NCBI RefSeq assembly: GCF_013403565.1
Contig: NZ_CP058627.1
Coordinates: forward strand, 682,001 to 746,000
Direction of reading: 5' to 3'
Length of the DNA stretch: 64,000 nt
Origin: Chitinibacter bivalviorum
GTDB lineage: Bacteria > Pseudomonadota > Gammaproteobacteria > Burkholderiales > Chitinibacteraceae
Made by a program: the position numbers and the translations under genes. The notes under the pieces were generated by a model. The model was not told the DNA's origin and searched no databases. It worked only from the letters and a program-made list of their open reading frames with translations. Positions within the stretch are counted from its first letter, which is position 1. The number at the start of each line of letters is the position of its first letter. This document shows positions 25,834 through 35,067 of this stretch, one piece after another.

Positions 25834-26877
25834 TTACTCAGCTGCGTCGTCGTTTTCCGCGCCCATTTCAATAGGCAGGCTGCTACCAATCAATTTATCG
25901 CGTACTTTTTTGATGATCTCTTCGGCCAGCTCTGGATTGTCTTTCAAGAATTGACGAGAGTTTTCCAAACCTTGGCCAATCTTATTGCCGTTGTAGCTGT
26001 ACCAAGCGCCTGATTTTTCTACGATCTTGTTAGCAACGCCTTGCTCGATAATCTCACCTTCGCGAGAAATGCCTTCGCCGTACAAGATATCAAATGTAAT
26101 TACGCGGAACGGTGGGGCAACTTTGTTTTTGGCAACTTTAACTTTGGTTTGGTTGCCAATAATCTCTTCGCCTTTTTTGACTGCACCGATGCGGCGAATG
26201 TCGAGGCGTACTGAAGCGTAGAATTTCAGTGCATTACCACCCGTGGTGGTTTCAGGGCTTTGCCCTGGCATCATGGCGCCAATCTTCATGCGTAACTGAT
26301 TAATAAAGATCACCAGCGTATTGGTACGCTTGATATTACCGGTTAATTTACGCAGGGCTTGGCTCATCAAACGGGCTTGCAAGCCGACGTGTACGTCACC
26401 CATTTCACCTTCAATTTCGGCCTTTGGAGTCAGCGCAGCAACCGAGTCAACGACGATAATATCTACGCCGCCAGAACGAACCAGCATGTCAGCAATTTCC
26501 AGACCTTGCTCGCCAGTATCAGGCTGAGAGATCAACATGTCGGATACATTGACACCCAGTTTTTGGGCGTAGATTGGATCAAGTGCATTTTCCGCATCAA
26601 TGTAGGCGGCTACACCACCGAGCTTTTGGATTTCTGCGACGACGTGCAAGCACAAGGTTGTTTTACCCGATGACTCTGGCCCGAAAATCTCAACAATACG
26701 ACCACGCGGCAAACCACCAACGCCCAGCGCCAAATCCAAACCGAGCGAGCCAGTTGATACGACTTGCAGGTCGTTTTCAGCTTGGTTTTCGCCCATTTTC
26801 ATAATGGCGCCTTTACCGAATTGGCGTTCAATCTGGGCTAATGCGGCAGCGAGTGCTTTGCTTTTGTTGTCATCCAT
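25834..26877 (-). CDS. recA: Recombinase RecA
   Basis: 347 residues. Walker [10 protein letters not shown], loop L1 (E-G-E-M-G-D) and loop L2 (N-Q-L-R-M-K-I-G), Walker [13 protein letters not shown] and the acidic C-terminal tail are all present. It forms filaments on single-stranded DNA, drives strand exchange and stimulates LexA self-cleavage. The promoter upstream contains a LexA-like palindrome. Followed by recX. Confidence 0.97.
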   Translation of the reverse strand: MDDNKSKALAAALAQIERQFGKGAIMKMGENQAENDLQVVSTGSLGLDLALGVGGLPRGRIVEIFGPESSGKTTLCLHVVAEIQKLGGVAAYIDAENALDPIYAQKLGVNVSDMLISQPDTGEQGLEIADMLVRSGGVDIIVVDSVAALTPKAEIEGEMGDVHVGLQARLMSQALRKLTGNIKRTNTLVIFINQLRMKIGAMMPGQSPETTTGGNALKFYASVRLDIRRIGAVKKGEEIIGNQTKVKVAKNKVAPPFRVITFDILYGEGISREGEIIEQGVANKIVEKSGAWYSYNGNKIGQGLENSRQFLKDNPELAEEIIKKVRDKLIGSSLPIEMGAENDDAAE

Positions 26878-26912
26878 GATGTGATCCTGAGCTATTTTGT
26901 TTGGGTGATGTG

Positions 26913-26940
26913 ATTATAGAACATTCGTTCTGTTTTGCAA
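26913..26940 (-). promoter_or_regulatory. recA promoter with GAAC-N4-GTTC operator
   Basis: On the minus strand: -35 TTGCAA, 16-bp spacer, perfect -10 TATAAT about 36 bp upstream of the ATG. The spacer contains GAACGAATGTTC (26919-26930), a palindrome of the GAAC-N4-GTTC type best known as the LexA/DinR box of Gram-positive bacteria. No CTGT-N8-ACAG box was seen here. Confidence 0.65.
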
Positions 26941-26959
26941 GCGTTCTTGAGCGTGATCA

Positions 26960-28813
26960 TCAATTTTGTAGCGGTTGGCCGTGGTGCGAAGGGAGGGTGA
27001 AGTAAAAAATCGTACCTTCATCGGGGGCTGACTTGGCCCAGATTCGGCCTCCGTGGCGACTGATGATCCGCTGGGTCACTGTGAGGCCAATGCCATTGCC
27101 GCTGTATTGCGCTTGTGAATGCAGGCGATAAAAAGGCGTGAATAGGTTTTTAGCCTGAATCATATTAAAGCCTATCCCCTCATCTGCAATATAAAACACG
27201 AGTTGGCCATTCACATGGGTGCTGGCAAACGTGATTTTGATGGTTTCTTTGCTTTGCGAGTATTTCCAAGCATTTTCAATTAAATTAAACAGCGCAATCC
27301 GAATCAGGCGAGGATCGGCATCTGCCAGTAGATCGGGGCTGATGTCGATGTGGTGACTACGATTGGGCTGCAAAATGGTGATTTCTTCCGCGATGTCATG
27401 TGCCATCACACTCAAATCAAGTGTTTGTGGTCGCAACTCCGCGCGGGAGAGCTGTTGCAGCATCAATAAGTCATCAATTCGGCTCGCCATGCCGTTAATA
27501 CTGCTGCGAATACGCTGCAGGTAATTGCGGGCATTATTATCGAGATGGTCCTGATAGTCATCGATGAGCACTTGGCTAAATCCATCAATCGTGCGCAGAG
27601 GATTGCGCAAATCTTGGGCCAGAATATTGGTCAAGATTTCTAACTCATGCGTACTATTGGCTAATTCACGGCTGCGCTCTTCCACGACTTCTTCGAGGTG
27701 GTGGCGGTAATCTTCGAGTTGCGATTCATTGAACTTGCGATTACTGATATCAAATAAATAACCTTGTAGGTGCGGGCGACCAGTTTGGTCGAGGTCACAA
27801 GTCGCCATAATTTGCACCCAGACTTCCTTGCCATTGGCTGCGAGCAGACGACATTCAAATTCGTAAACTTGGCCAGGCTCATGCACATCGGCAAACAAGG
27901 GATAGGCAAAATGTCGATCGTCGGGGTGCAGATAGCTACTTAAAAAGCCCTCGCTGTACCAGACCGAGAGCGGATAGTTGAGTAGTTGCTCAGCTTGCGG
28001 GCCAACATAAGTAAAGCGCCACTCTTCGGGACGAGCGTCCCAAGGAATTAAGCGGGTAGATTCAACCAGGCGGCGCATTCGATCTTCACTGACCCTGAGT
28101 GCGAGCTCGATTTGTTGGCGACTCATTAAGTCGGCTTCAAGTTGCAGGTTTTTTTGTTCGAGCGTGCCAATCAGCTGTTTTAACGATTGCCGAGTTTGTT
28201 CGAGTGAGCGGCCTAATTGGCCAATTTCATCGGGGCGTAGCCAGATAAATTCACGATCGAGCTGATTATTGGCCAGTTGCTGCGATTGCTTGGTCAGCGT
28301 TTCTAAGGGTCGCAATACACGAGAATTCAATAGGAACAAAATCAGGCCAAGGCTAAAGCACACCTGAATGGCGACGGCGATTAAATATTGCTGCTGTTTA
28401 CGTTCAATATTCTGTTTGGCTATCCCATCGTCAAGCTCAAGGGTGACGTTGCCAATCACATTGCCTTGTTTACTCACCAGATGTGAAAGCGACAGAATTT
28501 TGCCCAAGCGACGATCTGGTTTGTTTTTGGATAGAAAAATACCCAGCGAGGCGTCGTTGACCAAAATGCGCACGACCCGTGCATCGCTCATGACCGAGTC
28601 AAGTAGCGGCTTGCCTGATTCGGGGGCGAGATTCCACAGCGGCTCTTGCATCCCCAAGACCAGAATATCCAGCAGACGTTCGTGGTCTTCGCGGATACTT
28701 TGCTCCGCCTGCGCCAAATCCGAACGTATGCTCATATAGCCGTTAATGGTGGCTGGTAAGAGCAAACCGAGCAAAATTGCCAAAATCACGGCAGGGCGTA
28801 GAGACAGATTCAT
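26960..28813 (-). CDS. Membrane sensor histidine-kinase-like protein lacking the phospho-acceptor His
   Basis: 617 residues: TM1 (about 8-26), periplasmic sensor, TM2 (about 143-163), HAMP (about 164-217), PAS (about 243-360, with HPDD), a HisKA-like dimerisation region (388-455) and HATPase (about 480-610) with intact N box (NLIENAWKY), D-E-G-I-G-F and G-N-G-I-G-L. The H-box reads NILAQDLRNPL where kinases have S-H-D-L-R-x-P-L: residue 400 is Gln (codon CAA). It may be a pseudokinase that binds ATP but cannot autophosphorylate in the usual way. No response regulator gene is adjacent. Confidence 0.85.
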   Translation of the reverse strand: MNLSLRPAVILAILLGLLLPATINGYMSIRSDLAQAEQSIREDHERLLDILVLGMQEPLWNLAPESGKPLLDSVMSDARVVRILVNDASLGIFLSKNKPDRRLGKILSLSHLVSKQGNVIGNVTLELDDGIAKQNIERKQQQYLIAVAIQVCFSLGLILFLLNSRVLRPLETLTKQSQQLANNQLDREFIWLRPDEIGQLGRSLEQTRQSLKQLIGTLEQKNLQLEADLMSRQQIELALRVSEDRMRRLVESTRLIPWDARPEEWRFTYVGPQAEQLLNYPLSVWYSEGFLSSYLHPDDRHFAYPLFADVHEPGQVYEFECRLLAANGKEVWVQIMATCDLDQTGRPHLQGYLFDISNRKFNESQLEDYRHHLEEVVEERSRELANSTHELEILTNILAQDLRNPLRTIDGFSQVLIDDYQDHLDNNARNYLQRIRSSINGMASRIDDLLMLQQLSRAELRPQTLDLSVMAHDIAEEITILQPNRSHHIDISPDLLADADPRLIRIALFNLIENAWKYSQSKETIKITFASTHVNGQLVFYIADEGIGFNMIQAKNLFTPFYRLHSQAQYSGNGIGLTVTQRIISRHGGRIWAKSAPDEGTIFYFTLPSHHGQPLQN

Positions 28814-29043
28814 TCAGTGGTTCATTAGCATTAGCTGACAATAGGGTGAGTCTAATCGAGTTTAATTATTCCGACTATGGATTCGCTGTTGCTGGTCAAT
28901 GAACGGCTATGGGGTGTTGTAAAGCAGAAGAAAAACGACGGATTTTCGCAAGATTTGATTTGTCGCAGCTTCGGGGCAGAATCTGCTTCGGGCGTGAGAA
29001 TCTGCACGGCATAATAGCGTCACCAGTAAGGGGAGCTCAAAAA

Positions 29044-30303
29044 ATGAAAATCATCGTCTTAGGTGCAGGGGTCATTGGTGTTACTACCGCGTGGTTTTTG
29101 GCGCAAGAAGGTCATGATGTGACAGTGATCGAGCGCGCACAAGAGCCGGCACGTGAAACCAGCTATGCCAATGGTGGGCAAATCTCGGTGTGTCATGCCG
29201 AGCCATGGGCCAACCCTAAGGCGCCATGGAAAACCCTGCAATGGCTGGGTGAAGAAGACGCCCCCTTATTGTTTCGCCTTAAACTCGATTGGAATCAATG
29301 GCGCTGGGGTTTACGTTTTTTACAGCAATGCACCAAGGCCAAAGCCAAGTCCAATTTACAAAATTTAGTCCGCCTGGGCTTATATAGCCGCGACACTTTG
29401 CAAAGCGTGCGAGCGCAAACTGGGGTGCGTTACGATCAGCGTACTGAAGGCATCTTGCATTACTACACTGAGCAAGCTGAATATGAAGCGGCCATTCCTG
29501 CTGCAGCGCTGATGCGCGAAGTGGGTTTAGATCGGCAAGTTAAAACTGCTGCCGAATGCTTGATGATCGAACCTGCTCTGGCACAATCGCGCCGCCCCAT
29601 CGTTGGTGGCACCTATACGCCGAGCGATGAATCAGGCGATGCGCGCCAATTTACCAATGAATTGGCAGATCGTTGCGCAGCAATGGGCGTGCAATTTCGC
29701 TATGACTGTGCCATTGAGGCGTTAGAGCGAATCGGCGATGATGTGAAGACGGTACGCGTACGCAGCGCAGAGAATGACGTTGAGCGCTTGAATGCGGATC
29801 AGATCGTCGTCTGCCTGGGTAGCTACAGCCCACTGTATTTGCAGCCGCTGGGGATTACGCTCGATATTTACCCTGCCAAGGGATATTCAGCGACGATTCC
29901 GGTGGTTGATCCTGAGTTTGCGCCGACGGTGAGTTTGACCGATGACGGCTATAAATTGGTGTTTTCTCGCTTGGGCGATCGGCTCCGCGTGGCGGGAACC
30001 GCCGAATTTAATGGCTACAACCTCGATCTCAATGAAATTCGCTGCAAGGCTCTGATCGAGCGAACCAGTCAAATTTTCCCGCAAGGTATGGATTACACGC
30101 GTGCTGAATTCTGGACCGGTTTACGCCCCGCGACGCCGGGAAACTTGCCCTACATTGGGCAAACAAGGTATGCCAGTTTGTGGCTCAATACGGGGCACGG
30201 TACTTTAGGGTGGACTGAGTGTTGTGGCTCAGCCAAAGCAATTACCGACTTGATTTCTCATCGCAAGCCGGAAGTGGATTATCCGTTCGTGGTTGGTGTG
30301 TAA
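29044..30303 (+). CDS. dadA: D-amino acid dehydrogenase small subunit
   Basis: About 419 residues. N-terminal FAD-binding G-A-G-V-I-G-V-T-T and E-R in VIERA; S-Y-A-N-G-G-Q-I-S near residue 45 and the C-terminal G-L-R-P-A-T-P-G-N-L-P / N-T-G-H-G-T-L-G-W-T motifs are DadA signatures. It oxidises D-amino acids (mainly D-alanine) at the membrane. ATG at 29044 has AGGGGAG upstream and starts the Rossmann strand (MKIIVLGAG); the open frame to 28909 is unlikely. No alanine racemase (dadX) is beside it. Confidence 0.92.
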   Translation: MKIIVLGAGVIGVTTAWFLAQEGHDVTVIERAQEPARETSYANGGQISVCHAEPWANPKAPWKTLQWLGEEDAPLLFRLKLDWNQWRWGLRFLQQCTKAKAKSNLQNLVRLGLYSRDTLQSVRAQTGVRYDQRTEGILHYYTEQAEYEAAIPAAALMREVGLDRQVKTAAECLMIEPALAQSRRPIVGGTYTPSDESGDARQFTNELADRCAAMGVQFRYDCAIEALERIGDDVKTVRVRSAENDVERLNADQIVVCLGSYSPLYLQPLGITLDIYPAKGYSATIPVVDPEFAPTVSLTDDGYKLVFSRLGDRLRVAGTAEFNGYNLDLNEIRCKALIERTSQIFPQGMDYTRAEFWTGLRPATPGNLPYIGQTRYASLWLNTGHGTLGWTECCGSAKAITDLISHRKPEVDYPFVVGV

Positions 30304-30336
30304 GCTTTGCTTGTGTAGCTGATTGCGAGTGAAAAA

Positions 30337-30389
30337 AAGGGTATTGCCTTGTAGATCAATTAAATCATGATCTACAAGGCAATACCCTT
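30337..30389. terminator. Bidirectional terminator, also 49-bp palindromic repeat copy R8 (30339-30387)
   Basis: Arms of 22 bp (AAGGGTATTGCCTTGTAGAT and its continuation) pair perfectly around a 9-nt loop, with A-run on the left and T-run on the right, so it works for both dadA and prfC, which converge here. Its GGGTAT…ATACCC ends and 49-bp length match the repeat family. Confidence 0.85.
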
Positions 30390-30407
30390 GGTTTTTTTGG
30401 CTGCTAA

Positions 30408-31997
30408 TTACAGCGTTACAGCATGCTCGCGTGTCGCGTGGAATTTCAGCTCTGGCCAACGTTCCATCGTCAAATCCAGATTGACACGGCTGGTGGCCAA
30501 ATAAGCCAAGCTGTCGGCCGCATCGCGACCGAGATTGTTGACCAGATTTTTTTCGAAGTCAGCGAGTTTTTTCGCATCATCGCAAGAGACCCAGCGCGCA
30601 GTGTAAATCGGCGTTGATTCAAACATCGCTTCGACGCCGTATTCGTTCAGCAAGCGGGATGCCACGACTTCAAACTGCAGCACACCCACTGCACCCAAGA
30701 TCAAATCGCCACCGTTCAGTGGTTTGAACACCTGCACTGCGCCTTCTTCGCCGAGCTGTTGCAAGCCTTTTTGCAATTGCTTGATCTTCAGTGGGTTTTT
30801 GATCCGCACAATACGGAACATTTCCGGCGCGAAGTACGGAATACCGGTGAACGACAGCAATTCGCCCTCAGAGAAAGAGTCACCAATCTGGATATTACCG
30901 TGATTGGGCAAGCCGATAATGTCGCCCGCGTAGGCTTCTTCCACCTGCTCACGACCTTGCGCCATAAAAGTCACCACCGAGTTGGCAGCGATTTCGCGGT
31001 TCAGGCGCAGGTGCTTGAACTTCATGCCACGGGTAAATTCACCCGAGCACACGCGCAGGAAGGCAATCCGGTCGCGGTGTTTCGGATCCATATTGGCTTG
31101 AATCTTGAACACGAAAGCCGAGAATTTTTCTTCGGTTGGCTCCACATCGCGCTGAATCGCATGCGTTTCGGATGGTTGTGGCGCCCAGTCAACCAGTGCA
31201 TTCAAAATTTCACGAATACCGAAGTTATTAATCGCCGAGCCAAAGAATACCGGCGTCAAAGTACCAGCGAGAAATTCTTCCAGATCAAACGGGTGCGAAG
31301 CGCCACGCACTAGCTCAAGCTCCATGCGGGTGTTTTCGATTTCGAGCGGGAATAGTTCATCCAGACGCGGGTTGTCGATGCCTTTGATGATTTCCACTTC
31401 ATCGAGCGGGCCTTGGCCTGGCGTGAAGATGATAATCTCATCCGACAAAATGCTGTACACGCCGCGGAAGGTTTTACCCATCCCGATTGGCCAAGTGATT
31501 GGCGCACAGCGGATTTCCAACACACTTTCGACCTCGTCGAGTAATTCGAGGTTGTCCCGCACTTCACGGTCGTACTTATTCATGAAGGTGATAATCGGCG
31601 TGTGGCGCATGCGGCAGACGTTCAGCAATTTGATCGTTTGCGCTTCCACACCCTTGGCCGCGTCAATCACCATCAAGGCTGAGTCAACGGCGGTCAGTAC
31701 GCGGTAGGTGTCTTCCGAGAAGTCCTGGTGGCCAGGAGTGTCGAGCAAGTTCACGACGTGATCGCGGTAATCGAACTGCATCACCGATGAAGCGACCGAG
31801 ATACCCCGTTGCTTTTCGATGTCCATCCAGTCGGATGTCGCAAACTTGCCGCCTTTTTTACCTTTGACCGTACCGGCAGCCTGAATCGTGCCCGAAAAAT
31901 ACAATAATTTTTCGGTCAGCGTGGTTTTACCCGCGTCAGGGTGGGAAATGATGGCAAACGTACGACGACGCGCCACTTCGCTGCGAATATCCGGCAT
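30408..31997 (-). CDS. prfC: Peptide chain release factor 3
   Basis: 529 residues, the normal RF3 length. GTPase motifs: G1 [15 protein letters not shown], switch region [19 protein letters not shown]3 is the translational GTPase that recycles RF1/RF2 after termination. Convergent with dadA across the R8 hairpin; no partner gene. Confidence 0.95.
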   Translation of the reverse strand: MPDIRSEVARRRTFAIISHPDAGKTTLTEKLLYFSGTIQAAGTVKGKKGGKFATSDWMDIEKQRGISVASSVMQFDYRDHVVNLLDTPGHQDFSEDTYRVLTAVDSALMVIDAAKGVEAQTIKLLNVCRMRHTPIITFMNKYDREVRDNLELLDEVESVLEIRCAPITWPIGMGKTFRGVYSILSDEIIIFTPGQGPLDEVEIIKGIDNPRLDELFPLEIENTRMELELVRGASHPFDLEEFLAGTLTPVFFGSAINNFGIREILNALVDWAPQPSETHAIQRDVEPTEEKFSAFVFKIQANMDPKHRDRIAFLRVCSGEFTRGMKFKHLRLNREIAANSVVTFMAQGREQVEEAYAGDIIGLPNHGNIQIGDSFSEGELLSFTGIPYFAPEMFRIVRIKNPLKIKQLQKGLQQLGEEGAVQVFKPLNGGDLILGAVGVLQFEVVASRLLNEYGVEAMFESTPIYTARWVSCDDAKKLADFEKNLVNNLGRDAADSLAYLATSRVNLDLTMERWPELKFHATREHAVTL

Positions 31998-32115
31998 GGT
32001 CTTGGTCTTTGGCGAAAGCTGGGGAAAAACGCGCGATTGTACGCCAATTGCCTATTTTCGAATAGAGCAGGGGCTAAAAGCCCCTTGGGCTAAGCGGCAG
32101 AAAATAAAAACAAAA

Positions 32116-35067
32116 TTAGGATGTGCTGGCGTGTTGCTTGCTTTGAACAGGCAAGCTGATTTGGAAGATGGCACCACCGTCAGGATGATTTTGAGCGCTA
32201 ATCTGCCCGCCATGATCAAGCATAATCTGTCGGCTAATGGCGAGGCCGAGCCCGGTGCCACCACCGACTTTGACACGGCTGCTTTGGATAAATTTATCAA
32301 ATATCGTTTCTAGCTCTTCAGGTGGAATGCCTGGGCCATGATCATGCACTTCAACCCCTACGGCAGGGCTACCATCATCGAGGGTGACTTCGGGCAAAAA
32401 TTGGATATCAATATTGCTGCCGACAGGGCTAAATTTGATGGCATTTGATAGTAAATTAACCATGACTTGGGTGATGCGGGCTTTGTCAAAAATGGCCAGA
32501 ATTTCTTCTTGCCCATCGTCCATTTTGATTTGCAATTGCTTACCGCTGATCAATGAGCCCATTTCTGCGCTGGCCATGCGCACGATCAGCTGCAGACTGT
32601 GTCGCCCTTTGTCGTAGCTCATTTTATTGGCTTCGAGGCGTGACATATCGAGCAGATCATTTAATAACACCAGAAGGCGTTTGCCTGAGGCATTAATGCG
32701 CTCGTAATAGCGATTGAGGTGGGCATTTTCAGGCAGATCGAGTTTGCTCGTTTTGGCGAGTCCCATTTCCGAGAAGGATAAAATCGCATGCATCGGCGTG
32801 CGCAACTCATGACTCATATTGGCCAAGAATGATGATTTGGCAAAGTTGGCACTTTCGGCGGCATCTTTGGCTTCGACCAAGCGTTTTTCGATTTCTTTGA
32901 GCTGGGCAATGTCGGTAAAGAAGGCGTAGGCATATTCGATGTTTTCATTTTCATCGAGGACTACACCACTATTGATCAGGAAAGGTCGAATGCGTCCGTG
33001 TTGATCGGCTAATTCAATATCCTTGGTAGTATGCTCTTGCAGAGCAAGGTCCATAAGGTCTTGCGGGAAGAACGGGGTACAGGTATCACCCCAGAGTGAT
33101 TGTGGATTTAAGCCAATTAAGGTTTCCCGGCTAAAGCCTAAGAGGCGAGAAAACGAATGGTTTACATCGCAAATACGGTGTTGCGTATCGATGAGCAAAA
33201 AGCCGTCAGCAGTTTGGTCAATAATCGTACGGTTCAGTCGTTCAGATTGGCGCAATGCCTGAGCAGCAATACGCTGCGCAGTAATATCTTCAATTACGGC
33301 AATCATGCCCTTGCTCATATCACCCGCAACCAAGGCTTTGGCATAGATCATCGCCCAGAATGGCGTATGGTCACGTCGATATAGCTCGGTCTCTCCACGG
33401 TAAACCCCACCAGTAGCAATGCGCGACCAGATTTTTTGCCGAGTTTCATCAAATTGATCAGAAGACTGAAAAATATGCTGCGTCGAGGTGCCGATGATGT
33501 CACTGCTGGCGTAGCCAAACAGTAATTCAAACGCAGGGTTGACCAAGCGCACCACATTATTCATCGACAGCATGATGGCCAGTGGGCTGGCATCAAGTAC
33601 CGTACGGATTTCCGCCGTACGTTCTTGCACCATTTCATGTAGTTGGTCACGGTGCTGGCGCAGTTCCTGTTCGGCTTGACGTCGCTGTGAGATGTCACGA
33701 GCAGTACAGCAGATATACGCTTCACGCTGGAATTTAATCAGCGAGAGCGTGAGCTCCATCGGGGTGGTATTGCCATTATTGTCGTGCAAAGCACTTTCGA
33801 GGCTGACTTGCTTTTCATTTTGTAATTGTTGCCAATAAGCCAGCCACGCTTGATCGTTAATGTCGGCAAAAAGGTCGCCAAAATGTTGATTCATCAATTC
33901 ACGCCGGCTTAAACCAGACATCGCCGCCAGACTCTTATTGGCATAACGAATTAGGCCGCTATGATCGCACCAAAGGGTTAAATCGGGGGATTCATCAACG
34001 GTATGTTGTGTTAAAAATATTCGGCCTTCAATGTCTTCAACACGGCGAATTTGACGCAATAGTAAGTACAACAAGATCGAAACTACGGCCATTAAGCCCA
34101 GTCCAGCCAAAATGCGGGTGATTGTTTGAGTTTGGAAGGTCGCGAGTAGGGTGTCTAGCTCGTGGGTGATGACAATGATGAGCGGTAAATCACTTTGATT
34201 GACCATAAAGGTCACCAACTGATCTGCACCCTGTGGTGTTTTGGTAATGAAGGAGCTACTGCGCTTGAGGCGTAATTGTTCAAAACGCAGCGAGTCGTGC
34301 TGACGTAAATTGCTCGCGAGTTTGTTTTCGTCAAAAGGATAATTAACCAACACCACGCCATCACTACGCAAGACCTGAATCTTGACCCCTTTGGGCAGTG
34401 TTAGTGATTCGTAGAATTTTAGAAAATAGGAGGGCTCCATGCCCGAGAGCAATACCCCGCCAAATTCACCACTTGGTAAATCGATTCGACGCGTTAATGG
34501 GATAAGCCATTTACCATCGGTGCGCGAAATAACTGGTTCGCTGATGAAGTTTTGCGTGGTTGAGTATTTGCTGTGATATTGAAAATAACTACGATCGGAA
34601 AGGTCTATTTTCCTGGCTGGAAATTCCAATCCATGGCTATGAATAATGCCATTGGGGCCGATGGTGATAATGCCGCGAATTTGCGGCGTAAGGCGGACTT
34701 TATCTTTGAGCAGCAGGTGCATCAGATATTCATCGGCATGCTCAACCCCGCCTTGCCGATCAAGATCTTCGGCAATATTTTGCATTCCTTGCTCGGCCGA
34801 TAAAAAAGCACGAGTCGCATTTTCATCGAGCGCCCGCGCTAGCGATTGATCGCTGCGTTCTGCTTCAGCAATCGCTTGGTGATAATCACGCACGGTAATC
34901 CATGCCAGCGTCAGCAGCACCAATAACACCATCACGCCATAAAAACCCAGCAAACCCGTGCGCAACGCGCGCAAGGTATGCCGGGTGTTGGTATTTGGCG
35001 TTTTTGTACCGTCAAAAATACCTAAATCAAAGATTTTTCTTGGCCTCCAGCGCTTCCCAGCGCTCAA
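32116..35067 (-). CDS. Multi-PAS membrane sensor histidine kinase
   Basis: Up to 983 residues. TM1 (about 37-60), a periplasmic double-Cache-like region (to about 320; SDRSYFQYHSKYSTTQNFIS), TM2 (about 325-345), three PAS modules (about 360-740), then HisKA with H-box FLANMSHELRTPMHAIL (His near residue 757) and HATPase (D-H-G-P-G-I-P, G-T-G-L-G-L-A). No receiver domain and no regulator gene nearby. The start is uncertain: the frame begins with TTG at 35067 inside the 3' end of uup, and no ATG precedes TM1. Confidence 0.85.
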   Translation of the reverse strand: MSAGKRWRPRKIFDLGIFDGTKTPNTNTRHTLRALRTGLLGFYGVMVLLVLLTLAWITVRDYHQAIAEAERSDQSLARALDENATRAFLSAEQGMQNIAEDLDRQGGVEHADEYLMHLLLKDKVRLTPQIRGIITIGPNGIIHSHGLEFPARKIDLSDRSYFQYHSKYSTTQNFISEPVISRTDGKWLIPLTRRIDLPSGEFGGVLLSGMEPSYFLKFYESLTLPKGVKIQVLRSDGVVLVNYPFDENKLASNLRQHDSLRFEQLRLKRSSSFITKTPQGADQLVTFMVNQSDLPLIIVITHELDTLLATFQTQTITRILAGLGLMAVVSILLYLLLRQIRRVEDIEGRIFLTQHTVDESPDLTLWCDHSGLIRYANKSLAAMSGLSRRELMNQHFGDLFADINDQAWLAYWQQLQNEKQVSLESALHDNNGNTTPMELTLSLIKFQREAYICCTARDISQRRQAEQELRQHRDQLHEMVQERTAEIRTVLDASPLAIMLSMNNVVRLVNPAFELLFGYASSDIIGTSTQHIFQSSDQFDETRQKIWSRIATGGVYRGETELYRRDHTPFWAMIYAKALVAGDMSKGMIAVIEDITAQRIAAQALRQSERLNRTIIDQTADGFLLIDTQHRICDVNHSFSRLLGFSRETLIGLNPQSLWGDTCTPFFPQDLMDLALQEHTTKDIELADQHGRIRPFLINSGVVLDENENIEYAYAFFTDIAQLKEIEKRLVEAKDAAESANFAKSSFLANMSHELRTPMHAILSFSEMGLAKTSKLDLPENAHLNRYYERINASGKRLLVLLNDLLDMSRLEANKMSYDKGRHSLQLIVRMASAEMGSLISGKQLQIKMDDGQEEILAIFDKARITQVMVNLLSNAIKFSPVGSNIDIQFLPEVTLDDGSPAVGVEVHDHGPGIPPEELETIFDKFIQSSRVKVGGGTGLGLAISRQIMLDHGGQISAQNHPDGGAIFQISLPVQSKQHASTS

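Noticed and set aside
34974..35023. AGGTAT…ATACCT near the start of the multi-PAS kinase as a repeat copy
   Set aside because: One base too long and the inner arms do not pair; too weak to list.
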